NCBI RefSeq assembly: GCF_901709675.1
Contig: NC_051094.1
Location: 16,583,501-16,647,500, forward strand
Source of the DNA: Syngnathus acus
Lineage: Eukaryota; Chordata; Actinopteri; Syngnathiformes; Syngnathidae
Direction: 5' to 3'
DNA length: 64,000 bases
Shown here: one piece after another, positions 57,601 to 64,000 of the stretch
How positions within the stretch are numbered: the first letter of the stretch is position 1
Layout: the number at the start of each line of letters is the position of its first letter
Notes under the pieces: model-generated
Told to the model about the DNA's origin: nothing
What the model saw: only the letters and a program-made list of their open reading frames with translations
The model's database searches: none
Position numbers and translations under genes: made by a program

Positions 57601-59987
57601 AAGTACAACCAAACTCACTGTCTTTCTCCCGTGACATTTTTTTATGTTTACCGTAAATCATGGCCTGCATGCGCCCTATAATGCGGTGCGCACTATGTGT
57701 GGATTAAATACAAAATATACCCCGCAATTGAGTCTGCACCTTTTAACCCGAAGCGCCTTATGATGCGAAAAATACGGGAGTAATTTATTTGGGCTTTGCA
57801 CCCTTCGCTCTTTTATGTATCAAATTACAAACATTTCCTTGTTCTTTGAGCAAAAAAAGTTAAGAAATAATACATCCACTATAAATTAAAAGTTAGTTAA
57901 AGCAAATATACTGTAATTTTAAATGTTTTGCACTTCATTTGTACATCTTTTTTTTCCAACCTCAGTCTGGCACCTACAGCAGATCGTTATTGTGTTTGCA
58001 CCTTCAGGACCACAGTCATGTTTTTGTTTCAATTCATTAAAGAAAAAGACAATTCAAGCAATTTCCTCTTGAATTGAAGATTGTAAGGCGATAGCAGCAC
58101 CTGGATACTCGTGTGAATGGAATGGGCGAAAATTACGATTTGCCAGAGGGTAACAGCTCGCAGCAACCTTTATTTGTGATTGGGGGAAAGAAAAGAACTA
58201 TAAACCTTTCATTTTTTCAACAATGAACTAGTTCATTTTAAAAGTTGTGAACTGAACTTTGAACTAGTTCATGTAGAAAATGAACTTTTCCAACAATGTT
58301 GAGGTCTGATAGGCAGGCATGGCTCCTTGTGGGGTTGATGTTGGTGAAAGCGATGATGGTAAACTCTCAAGATGAAGTAAAAAAATAAATTGCTATTGCC
58401 CGTGGAAGTTCACACCTGGTCATTTGGTGACAGCTTGCTGATTAATGTAAGCTACACTAAATGAAAAGAGCTATGTGCAACACATTTATTTTTTAAAACT
58501 ATTTTAACATATATTTTACTATACAGGGGGTCCTCGGTTTACAACGTTTATCCGTTCCTACGCAGCGATGTAAACCAAATTTATACATCGGCTACAACCT
58601 TCCTGTGTGGAGTTTGCATGTTACTCAAGGTACTCCAGCTTCTTAACACATTTCAGTAACATTCATGTGTAGTAGGTTCATTGAAGAGTAAATTGTCTGT
58701 AGGTGTGAATGTAAATGTAAAGTATTCTTTTGTCTAATCGGCACTGCAATTAGCTTCAGTCCGATTTGTGAATGGGTCTCTTCGCGCCGGGGGGTGGGGG
58801 GTGGGTTGATGAGGCCCTTTCTGGGGGCGGGGGGGGAGGGGGGGGGGTTGATGTGGCTCTTTGGGATGACACAGTCAAAAATGTGGCTCTTCGCCTCTGA
58901 CTGGTTGGCCACCCTTGCTGTAGTATTTTCATAAATGCTAATACAAAACAAAGAGAAAATTGTGTTAGGGGGTTTAATCCCCTAGTCTTGTTTGTTTCTA
59001 CCTACTAAATGGATTCTGTTGAGTTCTGGTTTTCAAAGCTCAAAAGGTTCTTCAATGGACTGACAGGAAAAACAAGATTGGGTGCCTCATACTATAAGCT
59101 GTACACATGCTGCAAGGTTAGGTAGTACTTTACAGCCATGTCAGTTCAGATTGAGTTAAGTACTTTCCGTAGTGAAGTTTATGAAAGAGTAGATAAATGG
59201 CATAAGGGCAGAGAATATTTTGAGAATATTTGATTTTGTGTAGTGTGGTATGGGGTTGTACTTTTTAGTTTAACATGAGTGAAATTCACTCAAATTATAT
59301 CAAAAGGAGCAGTCACTTCATCTTATTTGGCTATGTCCACCCTTGTTCATAATATGTACTTTTCATTTTCATTTGATCCCTCAGGATTTCAATCTTATGA
59401 AACGATGTCTTACTTGGGTTGGGCTGCAGCAAGACCACTGTTTGTCTGTAGATCTTCTCAGTCCAGTTTTTGGTGCAGTCCGCACGGATCATTAGGTTTT
59501 CATAGTGAGCATCCAACTCAGTTTTCTCCACCTGGCCCAGCTTCTCCCCTGTAAACTGAAGCAGCATGCAGTTGATCTACTGCAACACGTTTTTCCTTAA
59601 CCTCTGTATCTTCAAATACGAAACTAATACCTGTCATTCTTCTGTCACTGACACCAATGCCATCAACATGTATGTGTCTTACTCTTAGTGTAGTATAACC
59701 AGGCTAAAACAATGCTAACTCTAAAAGCAATGCAAGCATGAACCGAAACATGCATATTGTGGATAAGTTGTTTTATCTGTCATATCAATTTATGGTAGCG
59801 TTTTAGCCATGCTACCACACATGCGCGCGCGCGCACACGAAGCATTTCACGGCGAATTATAGGTTCGAAATATATGGTAGAATGCCAAAGCGTCGGTCCG
59901 TAAAACCAGTGCGGCATTTCATACCTGCACAGCCCGTGTAAAAAGCAACCCAGCACCCGTGGCAAGCCTTTTCACGTTAAAATCCAT
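37373..59987 (-). CDS. sh3glb2: Endophilin-B2 (SH3GLB2), complete, 11 exons
   Basis: A BAR-domain membrane-curvature protein of the endophilin-B family, acting on intracellular membranes. Exons, 5' to 3': 59987..59925, 59555..59414, 51914..51786, 51360..51227, 48282..48190, 47003..46941, 45683..45660, 44545..44456, 40631..40531, 37855..37654, 37480..37373. They sum to 1149 nt = 382 residues plus TGA, with matching phases at all ten junctions. Residues 1-21 are the amphipathic H0 helix ([15 protein letters not shown]), ~22-270 the BAR coiled coils, and 326-382 the SH3 ([36 protein letters not shown]). The linker and the exon-6 insert ([11 protein letters not shown]) point to SH3GLB2 rather than SH3GLB1. 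Introns are swollen by transposons (intron 2 is 7.5 kb). Whether this is the a or b teleost paralogue cannot be told. Confidence 0.96.
37654..37855 (-). CDS. sh3glb2: sh3glb2 exon 10: linker and SH3 start
   Basis: 202 nt. A Ser/Thr-rich linker (~45 residues) then [20 protein letters not shown], the first SH3 strands with the ALYDY-type motif. Acceptor TCTTCCCCAG, donor GTGAGG; phase 0 exit after GAG. Confidence 0.96.
38258..39260 (-). pseudogene. Tc1 transposase, one frameshift
   Basis: Two overlapping frames. 39260..~38880 has the HTH region ([40 protein letters not shown]). ~38880..38258 has the DDE core: first Asp in [11 protein letters not shown], second in [14 protein letters not shown], Glu in [11 protein letters not shown], ending AKGFPTKY. 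All three catalytic residues are present. A small indel near 38875 joins the frames (KKHLT / [10 protein letters not shown]), so the copy is nearly intact but broken. Confidence 0.9.
39367..39757. mobile_element. W element (391 bp, TA-flanked)
   Basis: Perfect-looking TIRs CCGTATTTTCCGGACTATAAG... / ...TTATAGTCCGGAAAATACGG, TA at 39365-39366 and 39758-39759. GCGCCTTATAGTCCGGTGCGCC-type units repeat near both ends (39425, 39655, 39715). No ORF. It lies within the Tc1 at 38224..39975. Confidence 0.92.
39977..40250. repeat. Degenerate LINE 3' fragment (tentative)
   Basis: Text such as ACTGCCATGGAGAGGTACAG and CACCTCTCAAGAAGGAGCCTCCGG resembles a decayed LINE RT C-terminus. There is no continuous frame. 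Confidence 0.35.
40531..40631 (-). CDS. sh3glb2: sh3glb2 exon 9
   Basis: 101 nt. Encodes [20 protein letters not shown]...VQKELG and two bases of Arg. Acceptor CACTTCAG, donor GTGAGA. End of the BAR domain. Confidence 0.96.
40968..41834 (+). mobile_element. hAT copy A, 867 bp, BED remnant
   Basis: CAGTGGTCCCCAACC... / ...GGTTGGGGATCAGTG with perfect 8-bp duplication GTCTACAT (40960..40967; 41835..41842). From ~41286 it encodes a transposase start ([20 protein letters not shown]) and, after a frame change, a BED-like finger ([20 protein letters not shown], then RHMETKH), stopping at 41526. Inverted partner at 43177..44057. Confidence 0.93.
41873..42233 (-). mobile_element. Solo LTR, 361 bp
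   Basis: TGTTACGGATC...GAGTCGTGACA (TG...CA ends on the minus strand: TGTCACGACTC...GATCCGTAACA) with perfect 5-bp duplication GCACC (41868..41872; 42234..42238). A remnant of LTR-LTR recombination. Partial relative at 28131..28319. Confidence 0.88.
42239..43168. other. Unassigned sequence in sh3glb2 intron 8
   Basis: No exon, ORF of known family or element termini recognised. It contains ACACCAAGCAC/ACGCCAAGCGC-like repeats near 42390 and 42525 and may be an old unclassified repeat. Confidence 0.4.
43177..44057 (-). mobile_element. hAT copy B, 881 bp, inverted to copy A
   Basis: CAGTGATCCCCAACC... / ...GGTTGGGGACCACTG with perfect 8-bp duplication AGCTAGGT (43169..43176; 44058..44065). It is the reverse complement of copy A with few differences, including a duplicated ACCGGTACCGGTCCGCGG unit near 44005..44035. 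The same BED-finger remnant is on the minus strand. Confidence 0.93.
44456..44545 (-). CDS. sh3glb2: sh3glb2 exon 8
   Basis: 90 nt, 30 residues ([20 protein letters not shown]...ISSTH), last long BAR helix. Acceptor CTCATTTCAG, donor GTAGGT. Phase 0. Confidence 0.96.
44718..44846. repeat. (CCAT)n microsatellite, ~32 units
   Basis: An uninterrupted tetranucleotide run of about 129 bp forming the 3' tail of the SINE. It opens long ORFs on both strands (IHPS or MDGW repeats) that are artefacts. Confidence 0.97.
44718..45169 (-). mobile_element. tRNA-derived SINE with expanded tail
   Basis: On the minus strand the head has polymerase III box A-like TGGTTAGCATGTCCGCC (~45160) and box B-like GGTTCGATTCC (~45119). 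The body follows (GTGTGGAGTTTGCATGTTCT, GTAGGCCAATTGAG), then CTCCAGCACGCCCGCGACCC and a (GGAT)n 3' tail, which is the long CCAT run on the plus strand. Target duplication GATGAAGTCC (44709..44718; 45170..45179) brackets the whole. Confidence 0.9.
45306..45389 (-). mobile_element. 5'-truncated copy of the same SINE
   Basis: 84 bp holding only the tail (five CCAT units) and the adjacent 3' body. Perfect 13-bp duplication TAACTAGTAATAT (45293..45305; 45390..45402). It shows LINE-type retrotransposition with 5' truncation. Confidence 0.92.
45660..45683 (-). CDS. sh3glb2: sh3glb2 exon 7, 24-nt microexon
   Basis: 24 nt encoding LWSEEVEK, matching the LWNDEVDK stretch of vertebrate SH3GLB2. Acceptor GTGCTTTTTCAG, donor GTAAGT. 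Phase 0 both sides. A TGC (45692..45694) lies about 9 nt upstream of the acceptor, a placement seen in SRRM4-dependent neural microexons. Confidence 0.92.
46059..46798. mobile_element. hAT, 740 bp, with nested MITE
   Basis: CAGTGGTTCTTAACCTTG... / ...GGTTAAGAACCACGG with 8-bp duplications GCCTAGAC (46051..46058) and GCCTCGAC (46799..46806), one mismatch. It contains the MITE at 46124..46452. In sh3glb2 intron 6. Confidence 0.88.
46124..46452. mobile_element. hAT MITE, 329 bp, nested
   Basis: CAGAGGTGTCAAACTC... / ...GAGTTCGACACCCCTC with perfect 8-bp duplication ACCTAACC (46116..46123; 46453..46460). A truncated inverted relative is at 49930..50162. Confidence 0.92.
46941..47003 (-). CDS. 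sh3glb2: sh3glb2 exon 6, likely cassette exon
   Basis: 63 nt, phase 0 both sides, encoding [20 protein letters not shown] plus A. In mammals an equivalent segment is part of isoform-specific insertion in endophilin-B proteins. Skipping would keep the frame. Acceptor CTAAAG, donor GTAAGG. Confidence 0.93.
47527..48144. mobile_element. Mariner-type MITE, 618 bp
   Basis: TIRs CAGTGGAGCCTCGGTTTTCG... / ...CGAAAACCGAGGCTCCACTG with TA on both sides (47525-47526; 48145-48146). The inner ends have TTCGAAC-type repeats. No transposase. It ends 45 bp from the sh3glb2 exon 5 donor. Confidence 0.92.
48190..48282 (-). CDS. sh3glb2: sh3glb2 exon 5
   Basis: 93 nt, 31 residues ([20 protein letters not shown]...). 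Acceptor ACTGCACAG has a weak pyrimidine tract and lies about 55 bp from an AT/GT-repeat tract. Donor GTGAGT. Confidence 0.95.
48338..48410. repeat. AT/AC/CTAT compound microsatellite
   Basis: (AT)n, (AC)n then (CTAT)n. On the gene strand this reads (ATAG)n-(GT)n-(AT)n ending about 55 bp upstream of the exon 5 acceptor. Confidence 0.9.
48531..49449. mobile_element. Z element copy 3 (919 bp)
   Basis: CCGTTTTTTTCCGTGTATAATAC... / ...GTATTATACACGGAAAAAAACGG, TA at 48529-48530 and 49450-49451. A near-twin of Z2 without the LTR piece and hAT, and with a shortened SINE-like unit at 49246..49310. Confidence 0.9.
49498..49757 (-). pseudogene. pogo-type transposase N-terminal HTH
   Basis: An open segment in X2 encoding [20 protein letters not shown] followed by [20 protein letters not shown] and [19 protein letters not shown]. 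This is the psq/Brinker-like DNA-binding pattern at the N terminus of pogo/Tigger transposases of fish genomes (RRSYDANFKL...NVRRWR type). The frame decays after the residues FQELDK. There is no DDE core. Confidence 0.75.
49930..50162. mobile_element. Truncated hAT MITE
   Basis: Begins CAGGGGTGTCAAACTC and matches the reverse complement of 46124..46452 up to GAAGACAATTTGCAATTC, then breaks at the junction with Y3. Confidence 0.8.
50163..50555. mobile_element. Y element copy 3, truncated
   Basis: The right ~390 bp of Y (same order as 32770..33161), ending ...CTTATAGTCCGAAAATTACGG then TA. The left part is missing. Confidence 0.88.
50556..51226. other. sh3glb2 intron 4 remainder
   Basis: AT-rich intron sequence without recognisable elements or exons. 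Confidence 0.6.
51227..51360 (-). CDS. sh3glb2: sh3glb2 exon 4
   Basis: 134 nt, acceptor CCTACAG, donor GTTAGT. Encodes [20 protein letters not shown]...[10 protein letters not shown], the core of the BAR domain. Phase 0 exit. Confidence 0.96.
51786..51914 (-). CDS. sh3glb2: sh3glb2 exon 3
   Basis: 129 nt, phase 1 in and out. Encodes [20 protein letters not shown]...GPDTPY, the conserved segment between BAR helices. Donor GTAAGTG. Confidence 0.96.
51930..52961. other. sh3glb2 intron 2 part, unassigned
   Basis: Intronic sequence without a recognised element. A stretch from ~52000 (GGGTCATTCTATGTCAAATC) may be an old repeat; no ends found. Confidence 0.45.
52962..53456. mobile_element. U element (495 bp)
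   Basis: Begins after TA with CGGTACTTTCCCGACTATAA and ends ...TTTATAATCCAGAAATTGCGG. Internal units GACTATAAGCCACA, GGATAAGCCGCAC and ATATAAGCCACACC repeat the TATAAG-C theme of the X/Y/Z/W group. Termini are diverged. Confidence 0.65.
53474..54809. mobile_element. Y element copy 2 (1336 bp)
   Basis: CCGTATTTTTCGGACTATAAGTCGC... / ...GCGACTTTTAGTCTGAAAAATACGG, TA at 53472-53473 and 54810-54811. It is inverted relative to Y1 and represents the LINE-free form. It holds two 119-bp units (53821, 53940) and a repeated GGAGTGACACAGATGGTTT motif (~54350 and ~54510, diverged form at ~53795). Confidence 0.92.
55640..56770 (-). mobile_element. LINE endonuclease remnant
   Basis: Minus-strand blocks of an endonuclease-RT [58 protein letters not shown], then [20 protein letters not shown] followed by GVLLLDICA, then a linker piece ([20 protein letters not shown]). 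Multiple frames and an internal deletion; no RT core remains. In sh3glb2 intron 2. Confidence 0.75.
56991..57570. mobile_element. Truncated inverted hAT (family of 28465..29269)
   Basis: Ends ...AAAAAAGGTTGGGAAACACTG and is collinear, inverted, with the hAT inside Z2 (CAAGTCGAGACACCTCGACTGTG block near 57160). The other end is missing at ~56991. Confidence 0.85.
57651..57777. mobile_element. V element (127-bp MITE)
   Basis: TA|CCGTAAATCATGGCCTGCAT... / ...GCGCCTTATGATGCGAAAAATACGG. Internal CCCTATAATGCGGTGCGC unit. A short member of the X/Y/Z/W-like group; the right TA is mutated. Confidence 0.65.
57778..59413. other. sh3glb2 intron 2 part
   Basis: AT-rich intron with a short repeat-like start near 58527 (GGTCCTCGGTTTACAACG) and the G-rich tract below. 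No exon recognised. Confidence 0.55.
58789..58848 (+). repeat. G-rich tract, quadruplex-prone
   Basis: Two clusters of G runs (58789..58806 and 58823..58848), with more than four runs of three or more G. C-rich on the sh3glb2 coding strand. Confidence 0.8.
59414..59555 (-). CDS. sh3glb2: sh3glb2 exon 2
   Basis: 142 nt, from acceptor TTCAG to donor GTAAGA. Encodes [20 protein letters not shown]... to LLQPNP, the first BAR helix. Leaves one base of a Ser codon. Confidence 0.96.
59925..59987 (-). CDS. sh3glb2: sh3glb2 exon 1 (start codon)
   Basis: 63 nt, 21 residues from ATG to ...FTRAVQ, then donor GTATGA. It matches the conserved endophilin-B N-terminal membrane-inserting helix. Phase 0 exit. 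Confidence 0.95.
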
Positions 59988-60746
59988 CGTGTTGATGTCC
60001 GACCAGGGCTAGCGAAGAGGAGGTGTTCCACACCGGACACAGACAGGCGATGTCGCGGCTCGAGTTATGAACCTCTGCCAGTCAGACGTCACGACGACAT
60101 CTATTTTTCTAAATTATTATTATTCAAATTACTCACATTCGTAATCACGTTCTTCATAGACAGATATGCAAAACACAAAACATAGTTTTAGTTGCAACTT
60201 TTTTTGCGATGCAAAACTAGCTTTTATGATGTTTTGAAAAGTGTACCCGTCACGGGTTATATTATGCTTTATCTCACTAACAATAATTAATATGTTGGTT
60301 TAATTTTGGGGCATCACTTAAATGACCACGGGCGTGGTATTGGTTTTTTTGTTTTGTTTTGTTTTGTTTTTGCGATGGGGTGGAGCATACACCGGAAAGC
60401 AAGGTGGCGCTGCTCAACTTGAATGCCAGCATCTTCTGTGGTAGTAAGAAAGCAACGTGAGTTTGATTATACGACATCTGTTTAAATTTCTCTCATTGTT
60501 CGATTGTTGCACACTTGTGTTTGTCCTGTTGTCGCGTTTTAGTTGCTGTTGGATAGAGTAATATATTACTGCAGTCAAGCTAACTATCCTTTAAGCTAGC
60601 TACCGATTTATCAGATAAGTGAGCCGAATATTGTTTTGTTTATCTGCCCTTGGTTTTATTATCGATACGATAATAATGATCAACTTTACATGAAACAGCT
60701 TTCCAGCTGTTGGACCAGCGCGTAACGTTATGCAGAGCAATTGGGC
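59988..60746. promoter_or_regulatory. Putative bidirectional promoter sh3glb2/dph7
   Basis: The 759 bp between the two start codons must hold both 5' UTRs and core promoters. It lacks an obvious TATA box for either gene. CpG-containing segments lie near each ATG (60050..60090; 60720..60735). An ETS-like ACCGGAA (~60391) and a nearby AAGGTGGCGCTG (~60401), loosely YY1-like, are candidates. A possible dph7 5' UTR intron (AAC|GTGAGT near 60455 to TTTCCAG near 60704) is conceivable. Confidence 0.6.
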
Positions 60747-60878
60747 ATGGCTTGGAAGTCACGAACCCGCAGTTTGCAAGTGTTTGACACAGAGCTGAGT
60801 GCTGACACAGTGGAGTGGTGCCCTGTCTCGCACTGCAACAGATTCCTGGCCTGCGGGACTTATCAGCTGCAAAAAGGG
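60747..60878 (+). CDS. dph7: dph7 exon 1
   Basis: 132 nt, 44 residues from [17 protein letters not shown] to YQLQKG, donor GTGAGT, phase 0 exit. Confidence 0.94.
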
Positions 60879-63865
60879 GTGAGTGTCGTTTCTCTGTAGT
60901 GTTATTGGTTTGGTACTAGTCGATCAAATTTCCAGCTATTCTTTGGGAGCACAAACAATTCCTTTTTTTTTTTTTTTTTTTTGACTGGACGAAGTAGTCT
61001 GAGGTTGCCCTTGACGCCATCAGTGCTATGGGTTCTTCAACTCACAATTCAAATGTAACAAAAGTCGACTTGAGTCGATTCAAGGTTGATCGCTCACCAC
61101 AGCAAATCACCAACATGTCTCCTCTGCATCTAGCTCTGCCCTTACTCCAATTCTTTTAAGTTTTCCATCACCACAACCATACAAATATCTCCTCTTTGGG
61201 CTCCCTCTTTGCCTCCTACCAGGTTGCTCCATTTCCAGCAGGCATCTATAAATCACACGACAAATCTCACAACACACAACCAAGAGATGTCACAAAAAAA
61301 TATGAATAATGAAATAATAATGTTCTTGTTTTCTGAAATCACTGAGCACTGCAGTCAGTGGCTCTGGAACAAAAGAAAAGACACACAGGTCTGATCAGCC
61401 TGGTGGAAAATAGAGTGCCTTGCTTGGGAATGACAGTTGTAGTCATTGCTCGAGTCTGTCAGCCATACAGCTTGTCTGTTCTCACTGCCTTCTTTTTAAT
61501 TAAGTATTGATGGAGTTGGATGAACAATTGAGACAATCTATTTAGTAATTTGTGTTATTAAGTTTTGGGTCAGCAGCCGACAGTATTCTTGGTTTTGCAA
61601 AGCTAAATAATTCATACTGTCAACTGACTACTTAAACAATGTTTCCATTTTCCTGAACAGTGATGAACATTTGCACTTTTACATTTCTGCCGTAGAAAGG
61701 AGAAGAAGATGCTGCCCCAAGCCGGACTGGTCGTTTGTACCTTTTTGAATATCAACGAGAAGCTTTGAGTCCTCCTCTCACTGAGCTACAGCGCATAGAA
61801 ACACCTGCCATTTTAGATTTGAAATGGTAAGAACCTTCATGACTTTCATAGATAAATAGCAAACTGATAATGACAATGGTATCCTCTCTTTTGAGGGCTG
61901 AAGGATTTTGAACGATTTAAATTGTGATAATTTTTTCAAGGTCATCTGTTTTCTTCATAAATACAAGCAATAATATTCATTACAATAAACAATATCAGAT
62001 GTAGCATACATAAATGAACCGTGAATTAATATGACAGTATTTCTACTTCAAATCATTTTTAACTTAATAAACAGTTTGACTTGCAAAGACTGCAAGTAAA
62101 CATTCATTATGACAACTTCACCAAATTATGCCAAATAAGTGTGATGCAAACATAAATCAGATCACAACAATAATGCAAACAGTGTTGCCTTTCGGAAATT
62201 CGGAGTGCAGCAAAAACGAAGTGGTACTGCGTGCACTCATCTCTCCAATTTGAGACATGGTGCGGCAGTGCGTTTATAAATTAATGGAAGGAGGGCATGC
62301 TATTCCTCTCTGAACACGACCACTCGCAGAGGTATCCGCGTGAATTTTTGAACACGCCTTCAGTCGTTGACTCTGACCGCATCCTGATGTTGCTGAGCTA
62401 AAGAATCATTTACTTACCTCCTCAGGTGCCATGTGCCTGTGTCAGAAAAAGTCATTCTGGGACTGGCTGCTGCTACAGGAGAACTGCAGTTGTATGCACT
62501 TGCAGACTGCCAGGTGAGAAATGTGACACATGAGGAATCAATATGACATACTGGAAGCTGTTTCTTTTCTGCATTCCGCTGGGCTTTCTTTTAACTCTGA
62601 CGACGTTGTTGGTTATCTACACCAGCGATCCCCAAACGTTTTAGCACCACGGACTGGATTTTTGTCAGTCATTTCACGGACCGGTGTTTGATGACGTCAC
62701 GATTTTTGCAGAGAAAACTTCTAAAAACAATTCTATAAAAAAAAAAAAAATCAAGTCAAATGTCGAAAGTATCAATAAATCAAATAATCACAGACTGCAC
62801 ATTATTTTTAGACGTTTTCGTCGCATAAATCGTCCGCGTTCGCACTACAATCCCATTTCCGCAAAACAGACCAACCACAATCCTAAACGTCACCGTACTG
62901 TCTTTTCCATATAGCCTGACGTCTTCAAAGAGTGTAAGGGAGCCAATCTGAACACCGAATGGATGTGGTGCCAACAAAAAAGGGACAAAAAAAAAGTTTG
63001 GGAAATGGAGGCCTGCTGTATCTTAAATCCCCAGAACGACTTTTTTAGGTTGCCTCGTCTTTTAAGGTGTGGCGGATAAATACAATAAAATAAAATGATA
63101 CGACCGGCATAAAAACAATGGTATTGTGGTGCCAAAGAAAAGGAGACCCAGGTGTGTCCCAAAAAACTTTACTGAACATATTCGTAAAAACGAGGAATAG
63201 AAAGAACACACATCACGGTTCCAACACACCCTTCAACGCTTAGTTCCATTCTATATGCGAACACCCATGCAACGTTACGCGCAGCGTCCTCGTAACATCA
63301 CGGCAACAACATAACGTGAGTAATGTTGTTTTGTTAACATCACGAGGTGTAGGAGAGAATCAGGTCCATTTTTCAAAATAAGAGATCGTTCAGACTCAGA
63401 TAAATCAAATGAAAATAATGCAAGTTATTCATACTTTCTTGTGTGGTCCGGTACCAAATGATCCACGCGGACCGGTGGTTTGGAGACCAATGATCTACAC
63501 AATAACTGTCTATTCAGTAGAAAGGCAGCAGTAACCTGCAGACTCTGAGCAACGTGGATCTGGGAGCAGGACAGCTGGCTCTGTCCTTAGATTGGTCCAC
63601 TGGAAGAATGGACAGGTATGGGACTCTGTATGCTCCACACCTAGCTTTGCTTTTGACAGTTAATGGTGCAATAGGCATATTTTTATACCCCGTGCTCTTG
63701 TCAGCAGTAGTGATGTGCGGGTGGTGTGCAGCGACTCTGCCGGTTGCGTCAGTGTGCTCTCTTTGGATGAAGGTGCCCTGATGACTTTGGCACAGTGGAA
63801 GGCCCACGACTTTGAGGCTTGGATCTCAGCGTTCTCCTACTGGGACACACAGTTGATCTACTCTG
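60747..63865 (+). CDS. dph7: Diphthine methyltransferase (DPH7/WDR85), N-terminal part
   Basis: DPH7 is the WD40 protein that removes the methyl ester from diphthine before the final amidation in diphthamide synthesis on elongation factor 2. Five exons: 60747..60878, 61696..61826, 62426..62513, 63521..63615, 63708..63865 (604 nt, about 201 residues), all with GT..AG junctions and matching phases. Family landmarks: [93 protein letters not shown]. The rest (later WD repeats) lies past the window end. The start is the first ATG in frame with the conserved N terminus; an ATG at 60730 is out of frame. Confidence 0.95.
60879..61695 (+). other. dph7 intron 1
   Basis: 817-bp intron with a poly-T run (60963..60982). 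No nested element recognised. Confidence 0.85.
61696..61826 (+). CDS. dph7: dph7 exon 2
   Basis: 131 nt, acceptor TGCCGTAG, donor GTAAGA. Encodes [20 protein letters not shown]...AILDLK and two bases of Trp. Confidence 0.94.
61827..62425 (+). other. dph7 intron 2
   Basis: 599-bp AT-rich intron; no element with defined ends. Confidence 0.85.
62426..62513 (+). CDS. dph7: dph7 exon 3
   Basis: 88 nt, acceptor CTCCTCAG, donor GTGAGA. Completes Trp then [20 protein letters not shown] to ADCQ. Phase 0 exit. Confidence 0.94.
62623..63492. mobile_element. hAT, 870 bp, in dph7 intron 3
   Basis: CAGCGATCCCCAAAC... / ...GGTTTGGAGACCAATG with perfect 8-bp duplication ATCTACAC (62615..62622; 63493..63500). 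Same length class and terminal text (CACGGACTGG, ACGGACCGG) as the hATs at 40968 and 43177, but the interior is diverged. Its right TSD ends 20 bp before the exon 4 acceptor. Confidence 0.9.
63521..63615 (+). CDS. dph7: dph7 exon 4
   Basis: 95 nt, acceptor TATTCAGTAG, donor GTATGG. Encodes [20 protein letters not shown] then [11 protein letters not shown] and two bases. The acceptor follows the hAT target duplication closely. Confidence 0.92.
63708..63865 (+). CDS. dph7: dph7 exon 5
   Basis: 158 nt, acceptor TGTCAGCAG, donor GTAACT. Encodes [20 protein letters not shown]...DTQLIYS, a WD-repeat blade. Later exons are outside the window. Confidence 0.93.
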
Positions 63866-64000
63866 GTAACTCCACCTTTTCCAGAAATTGTTTCTGTCAC
63901 AGTTGCACACACACATGCTGGTTCAAGTTTTTTTTAAAGTTTTTTTTCTGTTGTTATAATGACTGCCCTCTCCATTATACCTCAAATCACTGCAGATCTG
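63866..64000 (+). other. dph7 intron 5, incomplete
   Basis: Starts GTAACT and runs off the window; nothing else seen. Confidence 0.8.

Overview
This is a gene-poor, transposon-rich window from a vertebrate nuclear genome, almost certainly a teleost fish. The evidence is spliced host genes with canonical GT..AG introns, Tc1, hAT, Ty3/gypsy and L2-like elements of fish type, and a tRNA-derived SINE with an expanded (CCAT)n tail. The exact species cannot be fixed; a syngnathid-like fish is only a guess from the SINE consensus.

Three host genes are supported. (1) megf9, plus strand: the last two coding exons (6134..6403, 8499..8998) and a 3' UTR to about 10.35 kb; 1..6133 appears to be intron. 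(2) sh3glb2 (endophilin-B2), minus strand: a complete coding sequence of 11 exons from 59987 down to 37373. I rebuilt it from splice sites; it gives an uninterrupted 382-residue N-BAR plus SH3 protein. Most exons are too short to appear as ORFs. (3) dph7 (WDR85), plus strand: exons 1-5 (60747..63865), continuing past the window. sh3glb2 and dph7 are head to head, with 759 bp between start codons, so they probably share a promoter.

The rest is mobile DNA, much of it nested. At 11.1-18.3 kb an old L2/CR1-like LINE contains a hAT (itself holding a younger LINE) and a Tc1 (itself holding another hAT). At 18.6-25.1 kb a TA-flanked element is followed by a hAT and a Ty3/gypsy element with two LTRs. 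At 25.2-30.3 kb a Tc1 contains one, and perhaps two, copies of a 'Z' element, and one Z copy contains a hAT, a partial LTR and a SINE. At 30.8-33.2 kb is a 'Y' element holding a LINE RT fragment. At 33.2-37.0 kb is a decayed chromodomain-type gypsy on the minus strand, with one LTR, just downstream of the sh3glb2 stop. The sh3glb2 introns hold a Tc1, an inverted pair of hATs, a solo LTR, two SINEs with target-site duplications, and several MITEs.

The most unusual signal is a set of at least 11 TA-flanked elements in six size and sequence classes (called X, Y, Z, W, U, V here). Most have termini like CCGTATTTT..., and all have subterminal, iterated TATAAG/TATAAT-(C/G)-GC-type motifs. One class carries a pogo-type helix-turn-helix ORF. 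They look like one superfamily of pogo/Tc1-related non-autonomous transposons. Target-site duplications were read by eye from the sequence; family names rest on recalled family features and need a repeat-library search.
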